Positions 45,548 through 57,775 of a DNA stretch of 64,000 nt are shown here, one piece after another; positions within the stretch are counted from its first letter, which is position 1; every line of letters starts with the position of its first letter. The stretch comes from Deroplatys truncata (lineage: Eukaryota > Arthropoda > Insecta > Mantodea > Mantidae), in the NCBI GenBank assembly GCA_030765065.1, contig CM060990.1, positions 494,564,190-494,628,189 of the forward strand. The letters are read 5' to 3'. The notes under the pieces were generated by a model, which saw only the letters and a program-made list of their open reading frames with translations, did no database searches and was not told the origin of the DNA. The position numbers were made by a program, and so were the translations under genes.

Positions 45548-47400
45548 ATATTAACCCAATATTCGTGCGTCTAACCTATTTTTTCAAATCACGTTTAAAA
45601 AATAACAGCGAAACTTAACCTTACATTCCAAAATGTACTATTTTCCTACTAACCTATAGGAGGCCGAAAACAAAATTCCATATAAGTTATTACTCCAAAA
45701 TCACCCAACATATTTCCACACTAATGTACGAGAGTATATTAACAGCGTAATTCTACTTACCATGGGTTTTCCATTTTTTGTTTGTTTGTGGAGGTTTTCT
45801 TCTAAACGTAAGCATTTATTAATAACTTAATCACAGTACACAGAGCGAGTCAACAGCGAAACCTATATAATTTAATATTCTGAAATGTTTTAATCTAATG
45901 AAAGCCGTATATTATTCCTTTTGTAGCAATGCCGAGGTGAACCCTCAGTAACGGTTGCATATAGGTATAATCGGCAAATCATTTGAGTTTTAGACCCGCA
46001 GATCCTACGGCTTGTCCTGTCGTCGCTCCGCACTCTCAACTTCTAAAAAACATCCCTCGGCTACGCTTTGCGGCTTAGGAGCCTCAACATTGGGCTACGC
46101 TTTACGGCTTAGCGCCCTTACTAACGTCTCCTGCCTGGACTCGTATATCGAATCATTCACGCGTGCCAATTAGAAATGGGGAACAAAACCCGAATGTTAC
46201 ATTATTTAATAATAGGAACAAGATCTCGGAAAAATAAATTCGAAGAGAGGGATGAAGTTGGGAAATGATTCAGATTAACGAAAAATGCACTATGGCTCTC
46301 TTTTCTCTCACACTTATCTTCTGTAATAATTTGTAGCAGCATCACAACCTCATTCAGAGCTTATGGTCTTTTTTTAACCCAACACACTTGTCGAAACTGT
46401 TTCTTTTTCAATATAGTGGAGTAAGACTTACGGCTCACTCCTCTGTGCCATGAAACAGCTGCAGAAATAAAGTAAGTAGGATACTAATGTACATCAGGTA
46501 AACCAACATCACGTAAACGCCACCAAAGCGTTCTTATATCATACGCAAAATCTATTTTTCCATTAACCTAACTCATATTGAGAGTGAAATCCCACATAAC
46601 CCAATACTCCGAAACGCTCTAACTGATCTTCAAATTACCCTACACGTATAATTATCCTATTTTACACTACTTCCAAGAACTATATTAACGGTATATAGTT
46701 CTTTTTTAAATATACCGCAACACACTTACCGTATTCCAATGCGAACTAAACTAACGCTATAACGCTTAGAAATGTGAGCTCCTAGCCTATACAAATCGTA
46801 ATGCTAACAAGTATGCTTTATTACGTTCCTGAATGCATCCAGCCATCAGAAACAATCCATATTAATCTCGAAATTCCTGAAACCAATTTAATAGAAAAGT
46901 TAGATTTTATTATAGACAGAAATCAGATGACGAACTCAAGAAAGTTACAGCAGAGAGCTTATTTTAAAGATCTAATGTTACAAGTTTCCAATTAGGTGGC
47001 GTAAAATCGCGCACGAAAATGTTGCCAACCATACATTACATAAGTTGGCGTCAAGTGGTGTACTAACGCGAAGCCGTATGTAACATTCTCAGATTAATAC
47101 AGTTAACAATGCAGAAACAAGTGGAAAGAAAAACAGGAACACGATCATCAGAGGTAATCCAAGTGAAGGATATGAAGGGAATATTCCCAGAAGTACTAAT
47201 GTCGAGATAAACGAAGTAACTAAACTATACCCCCGCCGTTGAATCTTTGCACTTGACAGTTCATGTGACTTCGGTAACGTTGGCTATATTGTGGTTGCGA
47301 CGCTGCCAGAGTGGTTAGTAAACTGATTGTTCTCCTTTCTAACGTGTCTAAGCCGCATGCAAAAAGTATACGTAAGTAGCGAACGTCAGTGAATAATAAC
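45548..47400. other. Intergenic, no recognised gene
   Basis: AT-rich. A 20-bp motif GGCTACGCTTTGCGGCTTAG occurs at 46059 and, with one change, at 46093. A 64-codon plus-strand frame at 46801-46995 (MLTSMLYYVPECIQPSE...) has ordinary composition but no pattern I know. No splice or promoter evidence. Confidence 0.4.
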
Positions 47401-47404
47401 TATT

Positions 47405-47406
47405 TT

Positions 47407-47458
<52 letters not shown>
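47405..47458. repeat. (ATT)n microsatellite
   Basis: About 18 perfect trinucleotides; explains the Asn and Ile runs in local frames. Confidence 0.97.
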
Positions 47459-47459
<1 letters not shown>

Positions 47460-47607
47460 GCTAATTGAAAATAACTCAGCATAAACATTGCAACGTATGT
47501 AGAATAAATTAGCGCTTTTAACAATATAGAAACAAAATAATGCAAACGTGCCTGCTACAATGGGGAGAAAAAACAACAAATTATAATCTGTGATAACAAA
47601 CTTATCT

Positions 47608-47895
47608 TCACTCACGCTGCGTTCCAGATGGTTCAAGAATTTTGTCTTCTTTATCTTGGAGTTTCACTCCCTTGTAAACAACAGTTCTCGTGATTAGCTC
47701 AAGAACTGCTGCAGTTGATTGTACGGTTTTATCAGTAGGAATAGAGGGAAGCCCATGAACCTTCACGTACTCCTGTTCAAAGAATTCCCGAGTCCTTAAC
47801 AGTTCCAATGCCTGACTATTAAGTGGCACATCTCGATGCAAAGGATTTTCACTTTGTGAACCATCACTCGGTTATCGGCGTCGTTTTTGAGACAT
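47608..47895 (-). pseudogene. Small unrecognised reading frame with one internal stop
   Basis: On the minus strand an ATG at 47895 opens MSQKRRR, then a TAA at codon 8 (47872-47874), then an uninterrupted 88-residue stretch (including NPLHRDVPLNSQ, HGLPSIPTDKTVQ and VVYKGVKLQDKED) to a TGA at 47608. The composition is that of a real soluble protein rather than a chance frame, and the basic start fits the rest. GTGAGTG at 47609-47615 could alternatively be a splice donor. It could be a processed pseudogene or an exon. I do not recognise the family. Confidence 0.35.
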
Positions 47896-48308
47896 TGTCG
47901 CACTTCAAATCTTTTATAAATAATATGAATGAAATATGTTATATATAAAAGATAAATATAAATAAATATCTGTGTATTAATTAACACCAACAATAACCAC
48001 AAATATAAAACAATGACCAATATTGGCTTGCAAAGAACAACTCGACGCACATGCTAGAGATTCACAAACTGAAACACGTGGTTGGAAATAGCTACATCCG
48101 GCAACAGAGCCGCTTCTAGATCCACTTCCGCTTTGTCATAGACCACCCGAAATGCTGCCTTGTGATTGGTTAGGAAGTGTAACGGTTAGAGCTTTTCATC
48201 TGTTTTTTTTTTTGCGACTGTACCAAACTTAATCGCTAGCTGTCAAGCGCAACGTTTCAACGGCGGGGTATAGCACAGGACAACTGCCCGGCACGGGAAA
48301 CAGAGACA

Positions 48309-49296
48309 ATGGCGTCCTTGCAAGTAGCACGGGAAACTGAGACAATAGTGTTCTTGCAGGTTATAGTTGATCTTTTGAATAAGGATCTAAAAAAGGCACT
48401 GGAAGAAATAAATTCTCTTAAGAAAGTCATTTAAGAACAAGCTCAAATCGATCCTTCAAAAGAAAGGGCAAAATCTGAAACACTACGAAACGACGCGAGG
48501 AATACAAGTGAACACGGGGACCAAAATGATCAACAAAGAGGCAAAAAATGGCAAAAACCAAAAAGAGGTCTACAAATAAATTACTGAAGAACAATAGATG
48601 AGAATAGCACTTCAATTCCATTAATAAACAGGTTTGAAATCCTGCAAAATTCAGACCTAAGTGCTTACCCTTGCGATAACAATATAGTGATGGCTACACG
48701 TGAAAAAACCCAGACTGCAAGAAAAAGCAAACCAGCAGAACAATGAAAGAAGAAGGAGAAATAATCATCCTTGCAGACAGTCAGGGAAGAGGACTCGCCG
48801 AACGAGTAACACAACGATCGGCAATCTTTCCAAGCTAGGAATAATTAAACCAGGGGCCCCATCAGCTGAAGTTTTAAGAAGTGTAGGTATTACTTCAAGA
48901 CAAGCAGACAATCGTGATGATGTAGTGATAATGTGTGGTGCAAATGACATCCAAAAACGAAAGTGAAGAAACAATAAATAACATTAGGCAAGTTCTTGGA
49001 ACCTAACCTCGACAAATGTAATTATAGTGAATTTTCCAACTAAACATTACTTAATTTCAACCTCATGTGTACTTGACCTAATAAGAGACTCTAATGTTAA
49101 ATTATATAAACTGTGTGTCAGATTTAGAAATGTGAGGTTAGTTGATGTTTCCAAATATCACCGAGACATATTTACTAGACATGGCTTACATTTTAACGGT
49201 AGAGGAAAAGATCTTCTAGCTACTAACATAACTAAGTATCTAAAGGCACTCATATCACAAAAACCTATAATTACATTACAAAATCAGAGAAACTAG
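48309..49296 (+). pseudogene. LINE ORF1: coiled coil plus SGNH/GDSL esterase-like domain (broken)
   Basis: From an ATG at 48309 the first frame reads a leucine-rich helical stretch (DLLNKDLKKALEEINSLKK) ending in a stop, then an NRFEILQN-type segment near 48635. A second part starts EIIILADSQGRGLA at about 48760, where the GDSxG-like block of the SGNH hydrolase fold is expected (Asp-Ser present). It closes with FTRHGLHFNGRGKDLLA near 49175-49215, where the catalytic Asp/His block of this fold is expected (here ...RHGLHFN). In LINEs such ORF1 proteins bind the element RNA. Interrupted by several stops between 48430 and 49027. Confidence 0.65.
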
Positions 49297-49439
49297 GTAA
49301 CAGCACCATCTGTAATAACCTTTCTGGTGTACTGAGGGTAACAAAATTATAAACACTGTAAATAACATAAACGACTGACAGTAAATTATAAGCAAGAGTA
49401 AAGCAAACAGTGATTTTGTAATCTTACATTAAAATATAT

Positions 49440-52400
49440 GCGGGCTGACACAAAAACAATTGAACTAGCTAACTGATTTGGCAATATCGGCATAGAACCG
49501 AACATACTCTGTCTCAGTGAATATCATTTAAACAAATATGAAATCAATCAGCTCAAAATTGAAGGTTACGACCTGGGAACATATTCTTTTGTAGGGAAAC
49601 ATTTTGTAAAGATGGGACAAGCATATACGTAAAAACGTAATAACTTACAGTAAGATCGACTTTAGTAAATTCTGTACAGAACAAACCTTTGAAGCGTGCT
49701 GTATAAAACTTGAAAAGCAACCGGGAAACATTCTTATTATGTGTGTCTATAGGGCACCATCTAGCAATGTCAGAGAATTTATTAACAAACTTGGGTCTAC
49801 TCTAAGCTATCTATACAAACCAAAATTACAATTCATTATCTGTGGTGACATAAATATAGATTTCCTCACAGAATCTATTAATAAAACAGATTTCGTTTCG
49901 CTATTAATGACATATAATTTATCCCACACGTAAACTTTCCAACAAGAGTGCACAATGAATCGAGCACAGCGATCGATAACATCATTATATACAATAGTAG
50001 AATAAAATAAGAGTTGAAGCTTTCCTGGCGACGAATATGCTCTTGACGTTCTCGGGTTTCAAGCCCGAGAACGTCTAGACTCTAGAACAATAGTATAATA
50101 AATTCCTCAAATACTTTTCCACTTATAAATGCCCTGCCGGACTATGATGTCCAAGTCATACACAGCGTTTGTACTGCCTCTAAATCGAAATCCCGAAAAA
50201 GAATTACAGAAATAAATGACGAAAATTTAAATAAATTTAGTTCACTGCTAGGATAGGAAGATTGGACGGCCATCTATCACACTAATGATATTAAGGCAGC
50301 ATTTAATTTGTATTTAAGCTTCTATGTCAATTACTTTAATTAATGCTTTCCAGTAAAATATATAAACACATAAACAGCTATGGATTACACAAGGTATCAA
50401 AATCTCCTGTGAACAGAAGATAACTTTGCATTTATTGAGTAGAAATAGTAATAATAGGGAACAAAACGCCCATTACAGGAATATTGCAAAATTCTTAGTA
50501 GAGTTATTAAATGTCCAAAGGCACATCACTAAAATACAAAAATAAAGACATAAAAATAAAGTATGGACGATATGGAATACAATAAAACACGAAACCAATA
50601 GAATAAACAGTAATAATAACACCTCAACCCTTATACTAAATAATAGCAAAATCAAAGACACAACTGAAATTGCAAATTAATTCAATAATTCCTTTATAAA
50701 ACTAGCCGCAAATATAAAGCTAATTGATAGTAACAAAGAAATTGCTATACAACCATTAAATAATGTTATTACAAGGGAATTTCCTAGCTTCATAACCATA
50801 ACCACAAAAAGGCGAGATTTTAGCCGCTATAGAATCCCTTAAAACGAAAGACAGTGCAGGGTATGATGAAATATAAAGTAAAATAACAAAACGCACTGCT
50901 GAAACCATTATTACTCCTCTAAGTTATTTCTGTAATTTATCACTAGTGCGGAATATTTCCGGAACGACCAAAATTCTCAATTGTAAAACATCTTTATAAA
51001 AACAGAATGGACTAAAATGGATAATTACAGGCCCGTTTCTCTTTTACCCACTTCCTCAAAAATATTTAAATGAATTACGTACAACTGGCTGTACCAGCAT
51101 TTGGAATCAAATAACATTCTTGTTTACGAACAGTTTGGTTTTAGAAGGGAAGTATTAATTAATAATGATATCTACAAACTCACTAATGAGGTACCAGAAT
51201 CATTAAATAGCAGGAAACATGTAGCCGGGATTATCTGCGACTTAAGTAAGGCTTTCGAATGTGTAGACCACAAAATACTGTTACAAAGGTTAGAATATTA
51301 TGGCATTCAAGGAATATCGCCAAAATGGTTTAAGTCCTATATAACAAACAGAAGACAAAACGTAAAAATCTCAACACCAAACACAAAGAGACTTAGCTAC
51401 TCAAACTGTAAACTCATAAAATAAGGAGTTCCACAGGGTTGTATTCTAGAGCCATTATTCTTCTTAGTATTCATAAACGATTTAGCCCCTAGTGTAAACA
51501 AATATACACAAGTTTTTCTTTTGCTGACGGCACTAAACTATCAATTTTCCACAAAGGTTTAGAAAAATTCAAAGAAAATGCATGTCACATAATAACATTA
51601 ATGCAATCATAATTCAATGCAAATAGGTTGAAACTACACGTTGATAAAACTAATCTTGTGAAGTTCACTACAATCAACACAGCACAACACAACTTCAATA
51701 TCGAAATAAATAAAAAGTGTGTTAGACACTCAGATGTTACTAAATTCCTAGGGGTAAAAATAGACAAGCATCTTAATTGGAGAAGTCACATTGACGAAAT
51801 AGTCCCAAAATTGAGCTCTGCGTGCTATGTACTACGTCTCTTATCCTCTTTTCGTGACACACACACTAACATTAGCCTATTTTGCATACTTTCACTCAAT
51901 CCTGAAGTATGGTATAGTTTTATTGGGAAGTTCTACAAACTCAAAGAGAATATTTAATCTGCAGTAAACGGACCTCAGAATCATATCAGGTTCATATGCA
52001 GGAACATAATGTAGGAATATCTTTAAGAACCTAGAAATATTATCATTCACTGGAGAATGCACATACAGGTTAATGACTTTTTACATAAGAAATAAAACAC
52101 GATTTGTTGCCAATTCTGACATTCACAATATTAATACAATATTCAGACTAGAGTTACATTTAACACCAACTAACCTCACATGTGTTCAAAAAGGAGTACA
52201 TTATCAGTGTATACCATCTGATCTGCATCATGAAGAGCTTAAAATGCACACAGTTGAAGAGTTCATTAAGAAACTAACATGCGATATGTACGATAAATTA
52301 CACCGCCATCACAACCCACTAATATCAACATTAGGAACCTACGATACAGAAAACAACAAACACAACAGACCCCTATCACTATTCGATAGAACATTATCCA

Positions 52401-52453
52401 TTGATTACACTGCTGAAATACAACACTTCCTCGACAATGTCATTCAAACATGA
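49440..52453 (+). pseudogene. LINE ORF2: endonuclease and reverse transcriptase (broken)
   Basis: Endonuclease remnants: NILCLSEYHLNKYEI near 49500 and VNFPTRVHNESSTAIDNIII near 49930-49990, the C-terminal part of the APE-like domain. Reverse transcriptase: SLKTKDSAGYDEI near 50830, DNYRPVSLLPTSSKIFK near 51020, QFGFRREVL at 51131, ICDLSKAFECVDHKILL near 51235 (first catalytic Asp), VPQGCILEPLFFLVFINDL near 51430, and the FADD box altered to FADG at 51520-51531 (second catalytic Asp replaced by Gly). Then LHVDKTNLVKF and FLGVKIDKHLNW follow, and a C-terminal tail 52073-52453. Many frame breaks. Would make the enzyme that copies the element by target-primed reverse transcription. Confidence 0.8.
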
Positions 52454-52500
52454 CAAAGACACTAACAAAGGACTACTCCCCACTAAACACCCAACATTAA

Positions 52501-52552
52501 TCTTTTTTTCTTCTTCTTCTTCTTCTTCTTCTTCTTCTTCTTCTTCTTCTTC
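52501..52552. repeat. (CTT)n microsatellite
   Basis: About 16 TTC repeats at the 3' end of the LINE; gives the serine run in the local frame. Confidence 0.95.
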
Positions 52553-53235
52553 CTTGTTTCAGACGAGCCCGTTGCAGTGTCCTCAAGTCCTCAGTAACTG
52601 CTGAGGCAGATAAGGAGAAAGGGCCTCCCACCGTGAACGACGTGGGCAGTGAAAGACGGGTCACTGCATTATGCAGTCGTTCACACAGACGGCAACGGCG
52701 ACCACCAGGACGAGTACAACGAAGGACCTAGAAGACCGGATGCTACGACAGACGCCTGTGCCCGCTTGACGAACAGGAACCCCTGGGAAGAACAGCACTG
52801 GACGCAACCTCACAAATTTTACAATTATGCATAGAATTAGTTCTACAATACATATCTAACTTAGCAGTAAGTTAACGTTAAGTCGCATGACACGTAGGTA
52901 CTCCCTGCAAAGAACACACAAATTAGACCTTAAGGATGAAATTAAGCATATACTAACAACATCAGAAAATACGCATATAACCCACTGATATTGTTCAGGT
53001 TTCATTGGCAATACCAGCAAGTAACATTTGACGCGCTCGCATGCAATGCATGCCAGCCAAGTAGTGATTCATATACTAAGCATGAATGCACGTTCCTACA
53101 CAGCAATACGCAATTAACACGTGGTAGGGTTTTTTAGTGGGTATTCCGCGCTTTGAGCGGCGAGACCCACATATCCCACCAACCATTACACACCGGCTGG
53201 GGGTAGAATGCAATAATGCATTTTTCCCCCCACGG
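52553..53235. other. GC-richer unrecognised stretch after LINE
   Basis: 52553-52840 is distinctly richer in G and C than its surroundings and carries a 61-codon frame without a recognisable pattern; 52980-53235 includes GCATGCAATGCATGC-like palindromic sequence near 53040. Possibly parts of an unidentified repeat inserted in LINE sequence. Confidence 0.35.
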
Positions 53236-53480
53236 AAAAAAGATCAGTTTATAGAATATTTAATTTGCTACCTCACAACTTGAAAACTTGTAATGATAAA
53301 ACATTTAAGCCGAAACTATATTTACATGAACACTCATTTTATACGATCAATGAGTTTCTAAATGATACTTAGAACTTAACATTTAACCATGTAAATAATA
53401 TTGTAAATACTGTAGATATGAACAACTCTGTGAACATACTGACATATTCCACATCCTGTTGTTAAAAACAAAGCATAGGA
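53236..53480 (+). pseudogene. C-terminal end of another LINE ORF2 and its 3' tail
   Basis: A frame VYRIFNLLPHNLK followed by KPKLYLHEHSFYTINEFLND and a stop at about 53369. This is the usual last segment of ORF2 in CR1/Jockey-like LINEs. It is followed by AT-rich 3' sequence. It does not continue from the copy above, which has its own C terminus. Confidence 0.6.
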
Positions 53481-53521
53481 TCTATGGATGCAAATACACG
53501 TATGTACGTATGCATGAAATT

Positions 53522-53806
53522 AAATTGAGTTTTATTTATGGAGGCTCTTTAACTGCTGTGGTCCTTAGCGTCCCATTCTCTATTGGGTGAAAGACCGGTA
53601 ATTTTGCTCAGATGCCGCTTTATCAGGCTTGAGGTTCTTTTACGTGCCGTAAATCTACGACACGGGACCACCAGCTTTATATCCCTTCCAAAGGAAGCCA
53701 TGCTGAGGATTTTTACGCCGAAAAAATCCGACTCCCTCCGCCGGGTTTGAACACGCGACCTCGGGAACTGGAGGCTAGCATGGTAACCACTATACCACGG
53801 AGGGCG
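53522..53806 (-). mobile_element. tRNA-derived SINE, copy 2
   Basis: Same family as copy 1. Head CCGTGGTATAGTGGTTACCA (A box) and CGTGTTCAAACCC (B box) on the minus strand, tail ATAAATAAAACTCAATTTA. Target duplication not clear. Confidence 0.85.
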
Positions 53807-54600
53807 ACTGAATGTGTGTGTGTACCAAATTGTTAACAAACTCCAGGTTAACTACTCTACAGTTACGTTGCGTTTGTAATATGCGGCACTCCGTTTAACC
53901 AACAGGTAGCAATAATTACAAGTTAGAAAACCTCAGCTTTTAACCGGAGATCGTAATACAAGCCCTCAAGTTTTATAGAAAAGTAATCACAGAATGTCAA
54001 TAAAGTACTCCATCTTATTACTATTGCGTATGCGCAGAAGAAACTGCCAACCCAACCGTATTAGTGTAGCCCGCTAGAATAGCAATGTATTTATTCTGTA
54101 AAATTTAGGTGGGTGACTAATTTCGCTCTCGGCTCCTTTACTGCCCACATTGTGATATCATACGCGCTATTTGAACGCAGTTCATATACACACACTCACC
54201 TAAACGCTTTAAGCCTGAACTCGGGCTTGAACAATAAGTCCTCGTTGTCATACGATAAATTTAAGGTTTGTTCTTCATTGTCCCCAAACTAATTTTTTCA
54301 GCACTTTAGCTCATTAAAATTGAAGACATGCATACCAAATATTAAACTATAAAGTTGGTTGACATCTCATTTTAAAGCCTATACAATGGTGTTTGATACA
54401 CTTTCTACTCTCTTTGTGGGGAAAAAATCTGGAAAATTTGTTTATAAAAGTAACACAACAATTTTATTACCAAACATGAAGCATACTATAACAAACAAGG
54501 TAGTGAAAGAATTTCAAACATTGGTTTTTTCTTAGCAAAGTTATGGAATTTTTATTTTTTTTATTTTTCAAATTTAACGAATTGAGTTATACTATTTTAT
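53807..54600. other. Intergenic, no gene seen
   Basis: Contains TTAACCGGAGATCGTAAT at 53940-53957, the inverted counterpart of the motif at 21787. AT-rich afterwards. Confidence 0.4.
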
Positions 54601-54870
54601 GCTGTATTCAGTTAAGTTGATATCACTATATTTGCTGTAAAATTTCAGAAAAAAATGATTATAACTGTGGAATTTGATACCCAACGTGAATGCATAACTT
54701 AAACAGTATTTTTAATTGAAACTTTGTCTATTTTTATGCTGTATTCAGTTAAGTTAATATCACTATATTTGCTGTAAAATTTCAGAAAAAAATGATTATA
54801 ACTGTCGAATTTGATACCCAACGTGAATGCATACTTAAACAGTATTTTTAATTGAAACTTTGTATTTAAG
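54601..54870. repeat. 137-bp tandem duplication
   Basis: Two copies starting GCTGTATTCAGTTAAGTT at 54601 and 54738, nearly identical to GAAACTTTGT at the end of each. Differences are single bases and one short indel, so it is recent. Confidence 0.93.
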
Positions 54871-55825
54871 TTGATATGCATTTTATCACTTTAGGCACAA
54901 TAACTATACTTTTAATATATTTTGAAATATTTGCTAAATATGCCATTTTTACTACGAATCTAGCACCATTTCTCAGAAAAAGAATCATAACTCCTATACA
55001 CTTTGGAGCAGATAGGTAAACTTTAGAACTTTTGCTTTACTAATTGATACAAGTGTTAAGTGTGAGAGCTTCTGTGTGTTGTCAGGTGGTTTCTTTCTTT
55101 GCAAATAAATGCGAGTTTGTTTTCTCCAGTCTTGCTCTGAATAGCTTTTTCTGTGAATGACATTTTGTGATAAAAATAATCCGTTTTCTCAGTAATTATT
55201 AAGCACATCTTACTCAAATTTTAGGATGATAAAACATCACATTAATGCTGTTGTGGATATATTTTGATGTTAATAATATATTTAGTTATTTAAAACTTAA
55301 CCAAAATAAGAAAATAAATAAAAAGTTATTTATTGCTGATAAATTTTAATCAAAAGTTGGAGTAATTAAGGAAACAAGCCTATCCTCCTTAATAAACAAG
55401 CGTATTGTATAAAAGTATGGATCCAACTTAGAAGGTATGCATCTACAACCTGTAAAATTTTGGTCTCATAAATTTAGCAGATTTAACATTGGTGAGATAG
55501 AGGTTTTATTCCCCCCTTAAAATGGATACATTAAAAAAAGGAAAACTAAGCAACGAATCCCACACTCAAAATGTACTGGAGCTCTGCGTTCACAAATAAA
55601 TTGAAAGTACTGACATCAATGATAATTTAATAGTTTTTTTTGAAGTGCAGAAAACTGAGAAATTCCGATAATTGAAAACCCATTGAAATATTTGACAATT
55701 ATTTATATAAATAAAATATAATGTAAATTAACTAAATGTACTGAATATATATGTTGTGAATAAAACGATTGCGTTCTAAATCATATACTGAATAATGGTT
55801 TCCCACAGCCGACAGCTTAAGAACA
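54871..55825. other. AT-rich intergenic, no gene seen
   Basis: No frame or repeat worth reporting. Confidence 0.4.
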
Positions 55826-56450
55826 CTGTAAGGTAAGGAATGGTCGTGTACACATCCTGGCGAGTTTATGTATAGGTAGTAAAACAAAATCAGGCCCACA
55901 GACTATCACAAACCTGAGAGTATATTTTCGATTTCTGTCTACGAAAGCTGCATCATTTTGCTTGGGAGCTTCAATGATGATTAGCGTATCATTATCACAA
56001 CCTCAAGGCATCACATGAATGGCAAAAAAGGTCTTACGATGTGTCCCATGTTAGCTAGAGAGCAAAATAATGTTTGAAATAAAACTTTATATACTGCTTC
56101 TACAACTCCACGAACCCTTGTATATTCTGCCTTATAGATGCCATAGATTTCACCAATAAGTGGTATTGCACCCTAGTTCCCAAGCAATGGAGGTCTGCCT
56201 GTGGTTATACCGTAGCAAATAGCTTCTATGTATGTTGCTTTGTGGTAAATCTCCAGTTAGCTGGCAAAGCTCTTCTAGCTTCTGTGTTGTTGGTCGAAAA
56301 CGTTCGTTGAATTCATCAGAAACTTTCAAAATGCATAATTAATTGATACGTGGTTTCTACACTTTTCTTCCACGCATTCAAAAGGCTTCTGCATCATCTG
56401 AACTAGTCGCTAGACCACATATTGCATAAATAACTCCTTATGAGCTTTAT
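55826..56450 (-). pseudogene. PIF/Harbinger-type transposase relic
   Basis: No long frame remains, but reading the minus strand leftward gives, in order: KVSDEFNERFRPTTQKLEEL (about 56325-56265), YGITTGRPPLLGN then GEIYGIYKAEYTRVRGVV (about 56200-56100), and CDNDTLIIIEAPKQNDAAF then FVDRNRKYTLRFVIVCGPDF (about 56005-55885). The order matches the N-terminal region, the helix-turn-helix before the catalytic core, and the start of the DDE core of HARBI1-like proteins, where C/D-G-T and I-AP blocks surround the first catalytic Asp. At least three frame changes and two stops. The later catalytic Asp and Glu are not found. Placement by motif order only. Confidence 0.6.
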
Positions 56451-57595
56451 AATTAAAACCGTCGAGCTTTATACTAATATATAAATTCACCATTGGAGAT
56501 TCACGGATATAAGTCCACTATAACAATACGCAGTATTATAAGACTGAAAGTTTTCGTTAAACAGAACACCGATAAAACAAACACGCAGGCTGATATCAGT
56601 CTGCTACACTAGTAACTAGTAGTTTACACTCACAAGTCCTAGGAACAAACACCTGCAAAATAAACAAGAGATACTAGAGTGGATAGCAGTTATACTAGTT
56701 CCCGGCCCTAGTTTACACAACAGAGTCAGTAAATATTAGATGTTTAAGCTAGAAGTGGACCTTTTTTCCTATAGATGCGAGTATCATATTTAAAGGACTT
56801 GATCATTCTTAGTTTGTATAGAAGCAGGGGCTAAGATTTTAAACCCTATTTAAATGAGAATGAAGTGATTAACGAGATAATTAAGTATGACGGTTATGGT
56901 GACCCAAAGGGTTTACATGCCTAATTAAGTCAAATTAAATAAACGGCGACAGTTATGAGTTTGGGATGACACTTATGATGATATATGACCCATACAATAC
57001 GATTGCGGCGATTGCCGCTTTTTTATGACATTAATGTAATTAGGGTGAAAACTCATTAGCATAATTGACCCTCATAAATAGGTCATAAAACACGAATGTC
57101 ACCTAAAGCCGACACTCCTGCCAGGTCCACACAACTTTGGGTCACAGCATTTGCATTTCAAGGTGTACCGCTCAAACTTGAATATCCTTTCATTTCAGTA
57201 ATAAATGAATCATAAGTATGTAATTTCAGTCTTCAAAGAGGCCGATGGACCCAAGTGACTGTGTTGCATCTATAGATTAACTAAATTCACCTTATGCATG
57301 ATTTCAAAGAAAGTACACCATGCCCTCAGCCCATCTGTCAATCATTTATGATTTGCATGTTATAAAACTGTTTACAGAAATTGCAGTGATTTATTGAAAC
57401 AAGTCGGCCAGTAGAAAAATAGAAATGAATTGCTTTTCGCAATTCCAATGGCGTCCTTATTTTCCAGATATCTCCAACGATAAATGGATAAAGAGGAGTA
57501 CAATGAGAATACATGAAATAATAATAATCAAATAAATAAATGAATTAATATCGCAACAGTTTCCAGCTTATAAAAAATAGTCACATGACTTAAAC
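56451..57595. other. Intergenic, no gene seen
   Basis: AT-rich; a small GGCGATTGCCGC-like inverted sequence at about 57005. Nothing else supportable. Confidence 0.4.
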
Positions 57596-57599
57596 AATG

Positions 57600-57775
57600 T
57601 ATAAAGCAGAGATGGAGAGAGGTAGAAAGAGAGAGGAGAGAGTGAGAGAGATAAGGAGAGGGAGGCGAATACCGCAATAATACAAACAGTGATAAAAGTA
57701 TTCGTTATCAAATATGGCATTGCGTATACGCACACATACACATACACACACGCACATACTTGCACACACATACAA
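57600..57775. repeat. (GA)n and (CA)n simple repeats
   Basis: Interrupted GAGA tract at 57604-57662 and ACACAC tract at 57728-57772. They account for the Cys/Val and Ser/Leu frames on the minus strand. Confidence 0.9.

Larger units (their letters stand above)
48240..52490 (+). mobile_element. Degenerate non-LTR retrotransposon (LINE, Jockey/CR1-like group)
   Basis: About 4.2 kb with ORF1 (esterase type) followed by ORF2 (endonuclease plus reverse transcriptase), in the order expected of a LINE. It ends near a (CTT)n tract. Many stops and frameshifts; dead. Clade is inferred from the ORF1 type and the reverse transcriptase motifs and not confirmed. Confidence 0.8.

Noticed and set aside
47400..47636. 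Asn-run and Ile-run proteins at the ATT tract (and the Thr-run at 6055 and the Ser-run at 52401)
   Set aside because: Direct translations of trinucleotide microsatellites.
53755..53806. A tRNA gene with A and B boxes
   Set aside because: It is the head of a dispersed SINE with tail and body found four times; no acceptor stem closes.
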